A stretch of 64,000 nucleotides of DNA from Clostridia bacterium (lineage in GTDB: Bacteria > Bacillota > Clostridia > Oscillospirales > Acutalibacteraceae). A model generated the notes under the pieces. It saw only the letters and a program-made list of their open reading frames with translations. It had not been told where the DNA came from and searched no databases. The position numbers and the translations under genes are program-made. Below, in pieces: positions 16,796-24,807 of the stretch (its first letter is position 1; each line of letters opens with the position of its first letter). The DNA is taken from the NCBI GenBank assembly GCA_017428525.1, contig JAFRQQ010000013.1, positions 124,001 to 188,000 on the forward strand, read 5' to 3'.

Positions 16796-17659
16796 TTATC
16801 CTCCTGTCACCAGCGTGCCTGCGCCCTCATCGGTCAGCAGCTCCATGAGAATTGCGTGCGGCACGCGGCCGTCCATAATGACAACGCTGTCCACGCCCCG
16901 GTTGATCGCGTCAATGCAGCAATCCACCTTGGGAATCATCCCGCCGGAGATCACGCCGTCCTCATAGAGCGTCGCGGCCTCGGAGAGGGTCAGATGCGGG
17001 ATCAGCGTGGCGGGGTCGTCCTTATCCTGCAGAATGCCGGCGATATCCGTCATCATGATCAGACGCTCCGCGCCGAGCGCGCCCGCGATCCAGGCCGCTG
17101 CCGTGTCGCCGTTGATATTGTAGGTGTTGCCCTCGCGGTCGCAGCCGAGGGTCGAAATCACCGGCACATAGCCGCGCTCGAGCAGGTCAGTCACCGGACG
17201 AATATGGATGCGCGTGATTTCGCCGACATAGCCCAGCTTTTCATCCTTGACCTTTGCGCGGATCAGCCGCCCGTCCATGCCGGACAGGCCGATCGCCTGC
17301 GCGCCCTGCATCTGCAGGAGGTTGACCAGCGTCTTGTTGACCTTGCCGGCGAGCACCATCTGCACGATATCGACCGTTTCGCGGTCCGTGACGCGCAGAC
17401 CGTCCACAAAAACGGCCTGCTTGCCGAGCTTCTGCATCATTTCGCTGATCTCCGGGCCGCCGCCGTGCACGAGCACGACCTTGACGCCGATCAGCCAGAG
17501 CAGCGCGATATCCTCCATCACCTGCTCCTTGAGCTGCGCATTGACCATGGCGTTGCCGCCGTATTTGATGACAACGGTCTTGCCGCTGTAGCGTTTGATA
17601 TAAGGGAGCGCCTGTGTGAGAACCTCCGCGCGCTCCGCATTGGAGAAACCGTTCTCCAT
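16796..17659 (-). CDS. argB: Acetylglutamate kinase
   Basis: ArgB phosphorylates N-acetylglutamate, the usual feedback-controlled step of arginine synthesis. The amino-acid kinase fold is shown by VVIKYGGNAM near the N-terminus, VLVHGGGPEI, and NINGDTAAAWIAGALGAERL. Length is 287 residues from the ATG at 17659, which lies eight bases after AGAAGG; the frame could also open at a GTG at 17668 but that would overlap the ribosome site. The N-terminal helix (NAERAEVLTQALPYIKRYSG) is the extension associated with arginine-sensitive hexameric enzymes, suggesting feedback inhibition. It sits 14 bases after argJ. Confidence 0.95.
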   Translation of the reverse strand: MENGFSNAERAEVLTQALPYIKRYSGKTVVIKYGGNAMVNAQLKEQVMEDIALLWLIGVKVVLVHGGGPEISEMMQKLGKQAVFVDGLRVTDRETVDIVQMVLAGKVNKTLVNLLQMQGAQAIGLSGMDGRLIRAKVKDEKLGYVGEITRIHIRPVTDLLERGYVPVISTLGCDREGNTYNINGDTAAAWIAGALGAERLIMMTDIAGILQDKDDPATLIPHLTLSEAATLYEDGVISGGMIPKVDCCIDAINRGVDSVVIMDGRVPHAILMELLTDEGAGTLVTGG

Positions 17660-17673
17660 CAAAGTCACCTTCT

Positions 17674-18888
17674 TTATGTCCGATAATCGCCGTTGATGCG
17701 CACATAGTCATAGGTCAGGTCGCAGCCCCAGGCCGTAGCGGCCGCCGCGCCGTCGCCGAGCGCCACAACGATCTCGATCTCCTTTTCGAGCAGGATTTCC
17801 TTCGCGCGTTCCTCGGAGAACTCCACGCCCGCGCCGTTTTTGCACACGAGGATTTCCCCTGCCGCGCTGCGGAAGGAAACCGCCACCTTCGACACATCCA
17901 CCGGCGCGCCGCTGTAGCCGATGGCGCAAAGCACGCGCCCCCAATTGGCGTCTGCGCCGAACATGGCCGCCTTGAGCAGACTCGAGCAGATCACGCTTTT
18001 GGCCACGGCTTTGGCCGCAGCGAGGTCCTGCGCGCCTGTGACGCTGCATTCGAGCAGCTTCGTCGCGCCCTCGCCGTCGCCCGCGATCATGCGGCAGAGC
18101 TGCACGTTGACCGTGTTGAGCGCCTGCATGAACGCCGTGAAGGCCGTGCCCTCCGCCGTGATTTCCGGATTCCCCGCCCTGCCGTTGGCCAGCACCGTCA
18201 CCATATCGTTGGTGGAGGTGTCGCCGTCGATGCTGATCATGTTGAAGGTCTCCGCAATGTCCGCAGAGAGCGCCTTTTGCAGCATGGCGGGAGAAATGGC
18301 GGCGTCCGTGGTGATGAACACCAGCATGGTCGCCATATTCGGATGGATCATGCCGCTGCCCTTGGCGATGCCGCCGATGCGCACGGGCTTGCCGTCGAGC
18401 TCAAACTCCACGGCCACCTCTTTTTTGACCGTATCCGTGGTCATGATGCCCTCCGCCGCCGCGTCGCAGCCATCGGCGGAAAGCGCGGCCGCCGCAAGCG
18501 GGACGCCCGTCACAAACGGCTCAATGGAGAGCGGCAGCCCGATCACGCCCGTGGAGGCGACGAGCACATCCTCTTTTTCGATGCCGAGCGCCTGCGCCGT
18601 GAGCGCCGCCGTCTGCGCGGCGATTTCCAGCCCGTCGGCATTGCAGGTGTTCGCATTCCCGCTGTTGCAGATGATTGCCTGCGCACGCCCGTTTTGCAGA
18701 TGCTGCTGATTGAGCAGCAGCGGCGCGCCCTTGACCAGATTGGTCGTATAAACCGCAGCCGCAGATGCGGGCACATCGCTGAAAATCAGCGCCAGATCGC
18801 GCTTTGTTTTATTTTTGCGAATGCCGCAGTGCACGCCTGCGGCGGTAAACCCCTGCGCGGCGCACACGCCGCCGTTGATCTGTTTCAT
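17674..18888 (-). CDS. argJ: Bifunctional ornithine acetyltransferase / N-acetylglutamate synthase
   Basis: ArgJ transfers the acetyl group from acetylornithine to glutamate, making the cyclic route. The 404-residue precursor is expected to cleave itself between Ala186 and Thr187 in HPNMATMLVFITTDA, giving the two chains with Thr187 as nucleophile; the cleavage motif KGSGMIHPNMATML is intact. Other family blocks are FSDVPASAAAVYTTN and GDTSTNDMV. Whether it also uses acetyl-CoA (the bifunctional form) cannot be read from the sequence, but no separate argA is present in the window. Its ATG overlaps the argC stop (ATGA). Confidence 0.95.
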   Translation of the reverse strand: MKQINGGVCAAQGFTAAGVHCGIRKNKTKRDLALIFSDVPASAAAVYTTNLVKGAPLLLNQQHLQNGRAQAIICNSGNANTCNADGLEIAAQTAALTAQALGIEKEDVLVASTGVIGLPLSIEPFVTGVPLAAAALSADGCDAAAEGIMTTDTVKKEVAVEFELDGKPVRIGGIAKGSGMIHPNMATMLVFITTDAAISPAMLQKALSADIAETFNMISIDGDTSTNDMVTVLANGRAGNPEITAEGTAFTAFMQALNTVNVQLCRMIAGDGEGATKLLECSVTGAQDLAAAKAVAKSVICSSLLKAAMFGADANWGRVLCAIGYSGAPVDVSKVAVSFRSAAGEILVCKNGAGVEFSEERAKEILLEKEIEIVVALGDGAAAATAWGCDLTYDYVRINGDYRT

Positions 18889-19820
18889 ATTGCTCCTCCG
18901 ATTTGCAGGCCTTCTGTTTCGGCAGCGCCGAGCAGCAGGTTCAGATTCTGCACCGCCGCGCCGGACGCGCCCTTGCCCAGATTATCAAACTGCGCGATCA
19001 GCAGCAGCCGCTCGTCGTTGCCGGCAACGGTGACCAGCATGTCGTCGCGATCGGCATAGGCGCCGGCGGAAAGAAAGCCGCCCGCATCCGCCTGCGCAAC
19101 GAATCGCACAAGACCGGTTTCATAATAGGATCGATAAACCTCACAGACGTCCGCCGCGCTGCCGCGCAGATCGCTGCCGAAGAGCGGCACGGTCACCTGC
19201 ATGCCGGCGTAATAGGGCGCGACCACCGGGCAGAAGATCGGATCCGCCTGCAGCCCGCAGACCGCTGCCATTTCCGGCAGATGCTTATGTGCCTGCGGCA
19301 GGCCGTACATCCGCGGCGCTTCGAGCAGCGGGTCCCGGTCCGGCGCTTCATAGGCCGCGATCATCTGCTTGCCGCCGCCGGAATACCCGGTCAGCGAAAA
19401 GCAGCTCAGCTTTGTTGCCGGTGAGAGCAGCCCGCGCTCCACCAGCGGCGCCACCAGCGCGATGAAGCCGCTTGCGTGGCAGCCGGGATTGGCAATGCGC
19501 TTCGCGGACGGGATCTGCGCGCGCCGCCCGCCGATCTCCGGAAACCCGTAAACCCAGCCGTGCGCCGTGCGGTGCGCGGTCGAGGTGTCGATCACGGCGG
19601 TGCGGTCGTTTTCGATCATGGCGACCGCCTCGCGCGCCGCCGCATCCGGCAGACAGAGGAACGCCACATCCGCTGCGTTGAGCGCTTCCCGACGCGCCGC
19701 CGGGTCCTTGCGCTGCGCCTCCGGCAGCGTCAGAAGCGTCAGATCCTGCCGCGCCGCCAGACGCTCCCGGATCCGCAGACCCGTTGTGCCGGCAGAGCCG
19801 TCGATGAATACGGTGGCCAT
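18885..19820 (-). CDS. argC: N-acetyl-gamma-glutamyl-phosphate reductase, short (type 2) form
   Basis: ArgC reduces N-acetylglutamyl phosphate to the semialdehyde with NADPH. The N-terminus FIDGSAGTTGLRIRERL is the NADP-binding loop, and the catalytic cysteine lies in RIANPGCHASGFIALVAPL. At 311 residues it belongs to the shorter AGPR type 2 family rather than the roughly 345-residue enzyme usual in Firmicutes, a small oddity. GGGAGG precedes the ATG at 19820. It is the first gene of argCJBD, behind a strong promoter with ARG-box-like operators. Confidence 0.94.
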   Translation of the reverse strand: MATVFIDGSAGTTGLRIRERLAARQDLTLLTLPEAQRKDPAARREALNAADVAFLCLPDAAAREAVAMIENDRTAVIDTSTAHRTAHGWVYGFPEIGGRRAQIPSAKRIANPGCHASGFIALVAPLVERGLLSPATKLSCFSLTGYSGGGKQMIAAYEAPDRDPLLEAPRMYGLPQAHKHLPEMAAVCGLQADPIFCPVVAPYYAGMQVTVPLFGSDLRGSAADVCEVYRSYYETGLVRFVAQADAGGFLSAGAYADRDDMLVTVAGNDERLLLIAQFDNLGKGASGAAVQNLNLLLGAAETEGLQIGGAI

Positions 19821-19858
19821 GTCCGATCCTCCCTTTCCGAATTGTATATTTTTCGGCT

Positions 19859-19887
19859 ATTATACAACGGTTTTGCAAAAATGTCAA
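19859..19887 (-). promoter_or_regulatory. Promoter of argCJBD
   Basis: Minus strand perfect TTGACA (19887-19882), 17-base spacer and TATAAT (19864-19859), 38 bases before the argC ATG. Confidence 0.85.
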
Positions 19888-19899
19888 CTGTTTCTTTGA

Positions 19900-19930
19900 T
19901 GAATATTCGTATTTTGTGAATTTTTATGCA
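19900..19930 (-). promoter_or_regulatory. Two ARG-box-like ArgR operator sites
   Basis: Just upstream of the argC -35 box lie TGAATATTCGTA (19900-19911) and TGAATTTTTATGCA (19917-19930), both close to the ARG-box consensus TGAATAWWWATTCA and spaced 17 bases apart, as expected for a hexameric ArgR site. The role is inferred; argR is not in the window. Confidence 0.6.
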
Positions 19931-19997
19931 TTTTGACCATCTTCGGCACGGTTTTCCTGCACCTTTATACATTCTGCTGCTTTCTTATGCACAAAAA

Positions 19998-20032
19998 GCA
20001 CGCCGGCCGGGCGAACGACCCGGCCGGCGTGC
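19998..20032 (-). terminator. Intrinsic terminator after the cysteine-peptidase-like gene
   Basis: Perfect 14-bp stem (19998-20011 with 20019-20032, GCACGCCGGCCGGG) and a 7-base loop, followed on the minus strand by TTTTTGTG. Confidence 0.85.
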
Positions 20033-20045
20033 GGCATACTGCGTA

Positions 20046-21842
20046 TCAATACGGCTTCTTTGTGATCAGCGCGCCGAGACTGCGGAAGAAATTCTTTGCC
20101 CACAGCAGCGGATTCGTCGTCTGATCGAGCCGGAAGGGCGTAAAGACGGCGGGATCCGTCGTCCAGTTATAGGGCCCGAGCTCGAAATTGCCGAAATCCG
20201 CAGACAGTTCAAACACCTGCGCTTCCCCGCTGACATAGCCTATCCCCCACTGTTTGCTGTTGCCGTTGCTGTCGTAGCCGAAGAAGATATGGCGGCCGTC
20301 CAGGGCGGTGTACGCGCCGGTCAGCAGGACACTGTGCATGCCGGCGACGCCCTCGACCAGCGCGTAAAGATCGCGGTTTTTCAGATGCTCAAGCGTCTGC
20401 TGCGCGCGCGCGGACGAAAAGGGATGCGTTTCTTTGCCAGGGAAATAGAAGATCACCGCCGGCTTGCCGCTCTCCACGGCGTCATAAAGCGCCTGCGACT
20501 GCGCCTTGAATGCGTCGCTGCCCGGCTCGATCGCCATATTGCAGCAGACAAAGGCCGCCTGTGAAGCGCCGTTATAATAGCTGAGCGTGCCGACCAGTTC
20601 CTCGTGCACTTCGCCGGTCTGCGGATCCCACAGCTGCAGCTCATCCATGTTTTCCACGCCCTGTATGGCGGGCAGATCGATCTTGCCCGCATGCTGCATC
20701 AGGATCAGCTGCGGAAACGCGCAGCAAACGCCGTTCTGCGGCCAGCGCGGGTAGATGGTTGCGGTGATCAGACCGAGCAGCGCGCCGATCGGCGCGAACG
20801 GGGTCAGCATGGTTGCGAACGTATAGTTTTTGAACAGCTGCCGTTTCTGCGACGCCGTCATGAAATAATCGTCCTTGCCGTTGTCGTTGTCGAAAGCAAA
20901 GGTTTCCTCCGGCCGCACGGAAAGCGGGCAGACCAGCGGCGTTGTGAGCGTGACGGTTTCGCCGCCGGCCGGCGTATACGGTGCGTTGTCAAGCGTCAGC
21001 GTGTCGGTCGGATACTGGTATTCGACGCCGTCGTCGTTTCTCCAGCCGTAAATCGCGCCCTCCTCCGTAATGGTGCCGAAGTTTGCGGTTGACATGTGAA
21101 GCGTGCGCCCGGGAATCCCCGTCGCGCTCTGCGTTCTGCCGTCATAGCGAATGTTGACGGTATAGGTTTCCTCATTGGGGCAGAACACCGGAGAGAAATC
21201 AACCAGCTCCCCGGGAACCAGATCCTCCGGGGAAATCAGCGGAAGCCGGTCCCGGTCATCCGTATAATAATAGCGGTTGCCGCCGGGCGCCTCCCAGCCG
21301 ATCAGAACGCCCTGCGCGGTTTTCAGGCGGTCAAACAGATAAGCGCCGGGCAGCGTGATCCCCCCGTCCGACGCATCCGCCGGGCAGCAATCCATCACGG
21401 ACGATCTGCCGTAGGCGCAGCGCACCGCGCAGACATCCGCGGGCGGCTGCGGAGAAATGCGGTCGATCGAAAAGCCGTAGCCCGTATCGGCGTCGTCGGA
21501 AATCAGCCCGATCCGGAACGTCCGGTTCGGAATGCAGATCGTCTGCGGCGTGCCGTCGGGCACAATGCCGATCGACGTCATCCAGTAGCCTTCGCCGTAA
21601 TATTCCACATACAGAGAGTCTTTGTCCTCCACTTCGCATGCTGCGGAGAAGGTCACAAACAGCCGGTCCGTATACACCGGGTACGTATAGGTCCAGAGCT
21701 TGTCCGTATTGTTCGCATAGGGATGATCGCTTTCCGGATATGCGTCGGGCTGCGCTTCCGCGTTCGCCCGGACCGGCGTCAGACAGCCGAAGCAGACGGC
21801 AACGACCAGCAGCAGCGCGATCCATCCGCGGATTCTTTTCAT
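20046..21842 (-). CDS. Exported protein with CUB-like N-terminus and papain-like C-terminal domain
   Basis: The 598-residue product has a signal peptide (MKRIRGWIALLLVVAVCFGC, cleaved near ANA at 26-29). Residues about 45-135 resemble a CUB-like lectin domain (DKLWTYTYPVYTDRLFVTFS, GYGFSIDRISPQ). Residues 135-310 are beta-rich with InlB-like phrases. From about 365 the arrangement NGVCCAFPQ (Cys373/Cys374), GMHSVLLTGAY (His503) and FFGYDSNGN (Asp524/Asn526) matches the Cys-His-Asp/Asn order of papain-fold C39/BtrH-type peptidases, so I infer a cysteine peptidase or inactive relative. It ends in LLWAKNFFRSLGALI, an amphipathic tail. I chose the ATG at 21842 over a GTG at 21851 because GAGGGGG is better spaced to it. 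Function and substrate unknown. Confidence 0.78.
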   Translation of the reverse strand: MKRIRGWIALLLVVAVCFGCLTPVRANAEAQPDAYPESDHPYANNTDKLWTYTYPVYTDRLFVTFSAACEVEDKDSLYVEYYGEGYWMTSIGIVPDGTPQTICIPNRTFRIGLISDDADTGYGFSIDRISPQPPADVCAVRCAYGRSSVMDCCPADASDGGITLPGAYLFDRLKTAQGVLIGWEAPGGNRYYYTDDRDRLPLISPEDLVPGELVDFSPVFCPNEETYTVNIRYDGRTQSATGIPGRTLHMSTANFGTITEEGAIYGWRNDDGVEYQYPTDTLTLDNAPYTPAGGETVTLTTPLVCPLSVRPEETFAFDNDNGKDDYFMTASQKRQLFKNYTFATMLTPFAPIGALLGLITATIYPRWPQNGVCCAFPQLILMQHAGKIDLPAIQGVENMDELQLWDPQTGEVHEELVGTLSYYNGASQAAFVCCNMAIEPGSDAFKAQSQALYDAVESGKPAVIFYFPGKETHPFSSARAQQTLEHLKNRDLYALVEGVAGMHSVLLTGAYTALDGRHIFFGYDSNGNSKQWGIGYVSGEAQVFELSADFGNFELGPYNWTTDPAVFTPFRLDQTTNPLLWAKNFFRSLGALITKKPY

Positions 21843-21864
21843 ATTCCGCACCCCCTCTTTTCCT

Positions 21865-21893
21865 ATTATAAAAGATCAGAGTGATGAAATCAA
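21865..21893 (-). promoter_or_regulatory. Promoter of the CUB/cysteine-peptidase-like gene
   Basis: Minus strand TTGATT (21893-21888), 17-base spacer, TATAAT (21870-21865), 23 bases before the ATG. Confidence 0.75.
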
Positions 21894-21938
21894 GCCCGGA
21901 ATTCCGGCCTGCGCCGCACTATTTTTATGAAAAAAATA

Positions 21939-21967
21939 GTGACAATTCGTCACTTTTGTGCTATAAT
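21939..21967 (+). promoter_or_regulatory. Promoter with overlapping palindrome, XRE regulator gene
   Basis: GTGACA (21939-21944), 17-base spacer, TATAAT (21962-21967), 20 bases before the ATG at 21987. The inverted repeat GTGAC-AATTC-GTCAC (21939-21953) covers the -35 box and another GTGAC follows the -10 box (21969-21973), suggesting autoregulation by the XRE protein. Confidence 0.65.
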
Positions 21968-21986
21968 TGTGACGGAGGCGAGACCC

Positions 21987-22391
21987 ATGTATGATCAATC
22001 CAGACAAAATTGCAAGCAAATCAACAAACTGCTGCGGGAAAAACGCGAAGAATACGGCTTCACGCAGCAGCAGGTGGCCGATTACCTGCAGATCGACCGG
22101 ACCACCTATGCCAAATATGAAAACGGCCGCATGCCGGAGGTGGATGTGATCGTGCTGATCTGTCAGATGTATATGATCACGCCCAACGAGCTGCTGCAGA
22201 CCTTCGTGCCCGTCAAGCCGGACGGCTACCGCGCGCCGTCGGGTTATCTCCATTCGCCGAAGGATTCGCACGAGATCACGGACCGCGAAATGGAGCTGAT
22301 CCGGCAGTTCCGCAATTGCCGCCGCAAAGAACGCGTGGAGTATATCCTCGCCTATTATCTTTGGGAAGAAGCGCACGACCTGCCGGAATAA
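21987..22391 (+). CDS. XRE-family helix-turn-helix regulator
   Basis: A 134-residue DNA-binding protein. The HTH lies at about residues 13-67 (INKLLREKREEYGFTQQQVADYL then IDRTTYAKYENGRMPEVDVI), a textbook Cro/CI-type domain. The C-terminal half (DSHEITDREMELIRQFRNC) is helical and has no recognised sensor domain. I use the ATG at 21987 because GGAGG stands just before it; an upstream start at 21927 would lie over the promoter. It may control itself and possibly the divergent exported-protein gene or the following aromatic operon, but only autoregulation has visible support (the palindrome at 21939). Confidence 0.9.
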   Translation: MYDQSRQNCKQINKLLREKREEYGFTQQQVADYLQIDRTTYAKYENGRMPEVDVIVLICQMYMITPNELLQTFVPVKPDGYRAPSGYLHSPKDSHEITDREMELIRQFRNCRRKERVEYILAYYLWEEAHDLPE

Positions 22392-22417
22392 AAAGCGCAT
22401 TTTTCAGAGAAAACCTA

Positions 22418-22446
22418 TTGACTATTTTCCGCAAACGTGATAAACT
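22418..22446 (+). promoter_or_regulatory. Promoter of the aromatic amino-acid operon
   Basis: TTGACT (22418-22423), 17-base spacer, TAAACT (22441-22446). Transcription would start near 22453, just before the ribosome site of the leader peptide. Confidence 0.75.
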
Positions 22447-22479
22447 ACTCAAAAAGTATGAGAAAGGAGCCTGCCGAAG

Positions 22480-22581
22480 ATGACCGCTGCCGCATGCAAA
22501 GCAATCTGTGCCGACAACTCCTTTTTCTCTCTGTTCGTTCGCTATTTTGCGGGCTATTGGTTTTATGCCCAAAAACAATGA
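22480..22581 (+). CDS. Aromatic leader peptide (attenuator of the pheA-aro operon)
   Basis: A 33-codon frame with its own AAAGGAG (22463-22469) begins at 22480 and ends TGA at 22579-22581. It starts MTAAACKAICADNS and then reads FFSLFVRYFAGYWFY, so nine of fifteen consecutive codons specify Phe (5), Tyr (3) or Trp (1). This is the hallmark of a leader peptide whose stalling ribosome reports shortage of charged tRNAs. Its stop lies 39 bases before an intrinsic terminator (22621-22654), and the downstream operon makes exactly these amino acids. The amino acids sensed are read directly from the codons; the stalling mechanism is inferred by analogy with the trp and phe leaders. No T-box motif is present. 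Confidence 0.88.
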   Translation: MTAAACKAICADNSFFSLFVRYFAGYWFYAQKQ

Positions 22582-22620
22582 CAAGCGTCCGAGCAGGTGC
22601 ATCCCCCGGCAATGAAAGCC

Positions 22621-22654
22621 AAGCGGTTCTGTTTTCGGACAGAGCCGCTTTTTT
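22621..22654 (+). terminator. Attenuator terminator before pheA
   Basis: AAGCGGTTCTGT (22621-22632) pairs with ACAGAGCCGCTT (22639-22650), a 12-bp stem with one G-U pair and a 6-base loop, followed by four more T. An upstream GTCCGA (22587-22592) is complementary to TCGGAC (22635-22640), which spans the loop and right arm, and is a candidate antiterminator arm. Confidence 0.85.
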
Positions 22655-22692
22655 GAGTATGAAGAACCGTTGAAGGGAAAGGGAGGAACGTC

Positions 22693-23778
22693 ATGACAGA
22701 GATCCTGAACGCCCGGGAACAGATCGCAGCCGCCGACCGGCAGCTTGCCGCCGCCTTTGCCGCGCGCATGGCCGCCATGCGGGAGGTTGCGGCCTATAAG
22801 CAGGCGCACGGGCTGCCCGTGCTGGATGCGCAGCAGGAGCAGGCGGTGCTCGCGCGCAACGCCGCGCTCGTGGAGGATCCGGAGATCCGCGCCTATTATC
22901 TCAACTTTATCCGCGACGCCATGACCTATGCGCGGCAGTATCAGCGCCGCCTGATTGAGGGCGGCAAGGTCGCCTTCTGCGGCGTGGAGGGCGCCTTTGC
23001 GCACATTGCCGCCCGTCGCATCTTTCCCGATCAGACGCCGGTGCCCTACGACAGCTTCAAAGCCGCCTATGACGCCGCTGTCAGCGGCGAAAGCGACTGT
23101 GCTGTGCTGCCGATCGAAAACAGCTATGCGGGCGAGGTCGGGCAGGTGATCGACCTGCTGTTTAACGGCGATCTTTTTATCAACGGCGTCTTTGCCCTGC
23201 CGATCGCGCAGCAGCTGCTCGTGCTGCCCGGCACGAAGCGCTCGGAGATCAAAACCGTGATCAGTCATCCGCAGGCGCTCAGCCAATGCGCCGCTTATAT
23301 AAAAGAAAACGGGTTTGCGCAGCAGACCGCCGTCAACACCGCCGTGGCCGCCCAGATGGTCTCCGAGCGGGGCGACCGGAGCCTTGCGGCGATCGCCAGC
23401 GCGGAAACCGCTTCGCTCTACGGGCTGGAGGTGCTGGACCGCAAGATTCATGCCAGCGACGGCAACGCCACGCGCTTTGCCGTGTTTTCCCGCGAGCCGC
23501 ACCATCCGGCCGGTGAACACAGCTTCATATTGCTCTTTACCGTGCATGATTCCGCCGGCGCGCTCGCCCGCGCGATCAACGTCATCGGCGCGCACGGCTT
23601 CAATATGACGGCGCTGCGCAGCCGCCCGATGCACGGCCTCCCCTTTCATTATTATTTCTATGTGGAGGCGCAGGGCGACGAACAAAGCCCCTACGGACAG
23701 GCGATGCTTGCCGATCTGCGGCAGCACTGCGACCTGCTGAAGGTGGCCGGCAGCTTCAAAGAAACCGTTCTGAGCTGA
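22693..23778 (+). CDS. pheA: Bifunctional chorismate mutase / prephenate dehydratase
   Basis: PheA converts chorismate to prephenate and on to phenylpyruvate. The 361 residues hold an AroQ-type chorismate mutase (1-90, with AARMAAMREVAAYKQAHGLPV and DPEIRAYYLNFIRDAM), a prephenate dehydratase (about 91-275, with VAFCGVEGAFAHIAA, LPIENSYAGEV and the catalytic GNATRFAVFSREP) and a C-terminal ACT domain (about 278-355). In the ACT domain the enterobacterial ESRP motif reads RSRP (LRSRPMHGLPFHYYFYVE), so Phe feedback may differ. GGGAGG precedes the ATG at 22693. First gene of the aromatic operon, behind the attenuator. Confidence 0.95.
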   Translation: MTEILNAREQIAAADRQLAAAFAARMAAMREVAAYKQAHGLPVLDAQQEQAVLARNAALVEDPEIRAYYLNFIRDAMTYARQYQRRLIEGGKVAFCGVEGAFAHIAARRIFPDQTPVPYDSFKAAYDAAVSGESDCAVLPIENSYAGEVGQVIDLLFNGDLFINGVFALPIAQQLLVLPGTKRSEIKTVISHPQALSQCAAYIKENGFAQQTAVNTAVAAQMVSERGDRSLAAIASAETASLYGLEVLDRKIHASDGNATRFAVFSREPHHPAGEHSFILLFTVHDSAGALARAINVIGAHGFNMTALRSRPMHGLPFHYYFYVEAQGDEQSPYGQAMLADLRQHCDLLKVAGSFKETVLS

Positions 23779-23797
23779 AAGAAAAGGAGAAAAACCG

Positions 23798-24805
23798 ATG
23801 CAGATTCCCGTTTCATTGGGCGAACGCAGCTATGAGATCGTGCTCGAGCGCGGCTGCCTGCAGCAAGCAGGGCAGCTTCTGCAGCTGGACCGCCGCGTGC
23901 TGATCGTGACGGATGACGGCGTGCCGGCGTCCTATGCCGCCTGCCTTGCCGCGCAATGCGGCGCGCCGATCATCGAAACCGTGCCGCAGGGCGAAGGGAG
24001 CAAATCCCTCTCCACGCTGGAGCGTCTGCTCACGCGGATGCTGCGCGCGGGCTTTACCCGCAGGGACTGCGTCGCGGCCATCGGCGGCGGCGTGGTCGGC
24101 GATCTTGCAGGCTTCGCGGCGGCCTGCTATATGCGCGGCATTGCGTTTTACAATCTCCCCACCACCGTGCTCTCGCAGGTGGATTCCTCCGTCGGCGGCA
24201 AAACCGCGGTCAATCTGGACGGCATCAAGAATATCGTCGGCGCTTTTCACCAGCCGCAGCGGGTGCTGATCGATCCCGACGTGCTGGCAACGCTGCCGGC
24301 GCGCCAGGTGGCAAACGGCCTCGCGGAGGCGCTGAAGGTTGCGCTCACGAGCGACCCCGCGCTGTTCGAGCTGTTTGAAGCGGACCCTGCGGCGCAGATG
24401 GATGAAATCATCGCCCGCGCCGTGCGCATCAAGGCCGACGTTGTGGAGCAGGATGAAACCGAAAGCGGCCTGCGGCAGATCCTGAATTTCGGCCATACGA
24501 TCGGCCACGGCATCGAAGCGGCGACCGGCCTGTATCACGGCGAATGCGTGGCGCTCGGCCTGCTGCCGATGTGCAGCGCACCCGTGCGCGCGAGGGTGCT
24601 GCCGATCCTGCAGCGGCTCGGCCTGCCGACCGAAGTGGCGGCGGATCCCGACGTCGTTTACAACGCGCTGCTGCACGATAAAAAAGCGGCGGCAGACGGA
24701 CGCATCACCATCGTCACCGTGCCGGAAATCGGCAGCTGGAAGCTGGAAACCGTGGAGCCCGCGTCCCTGCGCACACGCATCCGCAGCATCATCAAGGAGG
24801 GCTGA
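23798..24805 (+). CDS. aroB: 3-dehydroquinate synthase
   Basis: AroB cyclises DAHP to 3-dehydroquinate using NAD and a divalent metal. The 335-residue protein has the signature GGGVVGDLAGFAAACYMRGI, followed by LPTTVLSQVDSSVGGKTAVN and GAFHQPQRVLIDPDVL. Metal-ligand regions are visible in ILNFGHTIGHGIEAATGLYHGE. The length is slightly short of the usual 350-360. AAAAGGAG precedes the ATG at 23798, 19 bases after the pheA stop. Confidence 0.95.
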   Translation: MQIPVSLGERSYEIVLERGCLQQAGQLLQLDRRVLIVTDDGVPASYAACLAAQCGAPIIETVPQGEGSKSLSTLERLLTRMLRAGFTRRDCVAAIGGGVVGDLAGFAAACYMRGIAFYNLPTTVLSQVDSSVGGKTAVNLDGIKNIVGAFHQPQRVLIDPDVLATLPARQVANGLAEALKVALTSDPALFELFEADPAAQMDEIIARAVRIKADVVEQDETESGLRQILNFGHTIGHGIEAATGLYHGECVALGLLPMCSAPVRARVLPILQRLGLPTEVAADPDVVYNALLHDKKAAADGRITIVTVPEIGSWKLETVEPASLRTRIRSIIKEG

Positions 24806-24807
24806 AA

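Noticed and set aside
22450..22692. T-box riboswitch before pheA
   Set aside because: No T-box consensus or specifier stem seen; the aromatic leader ORF plus simple terminator explains the region.
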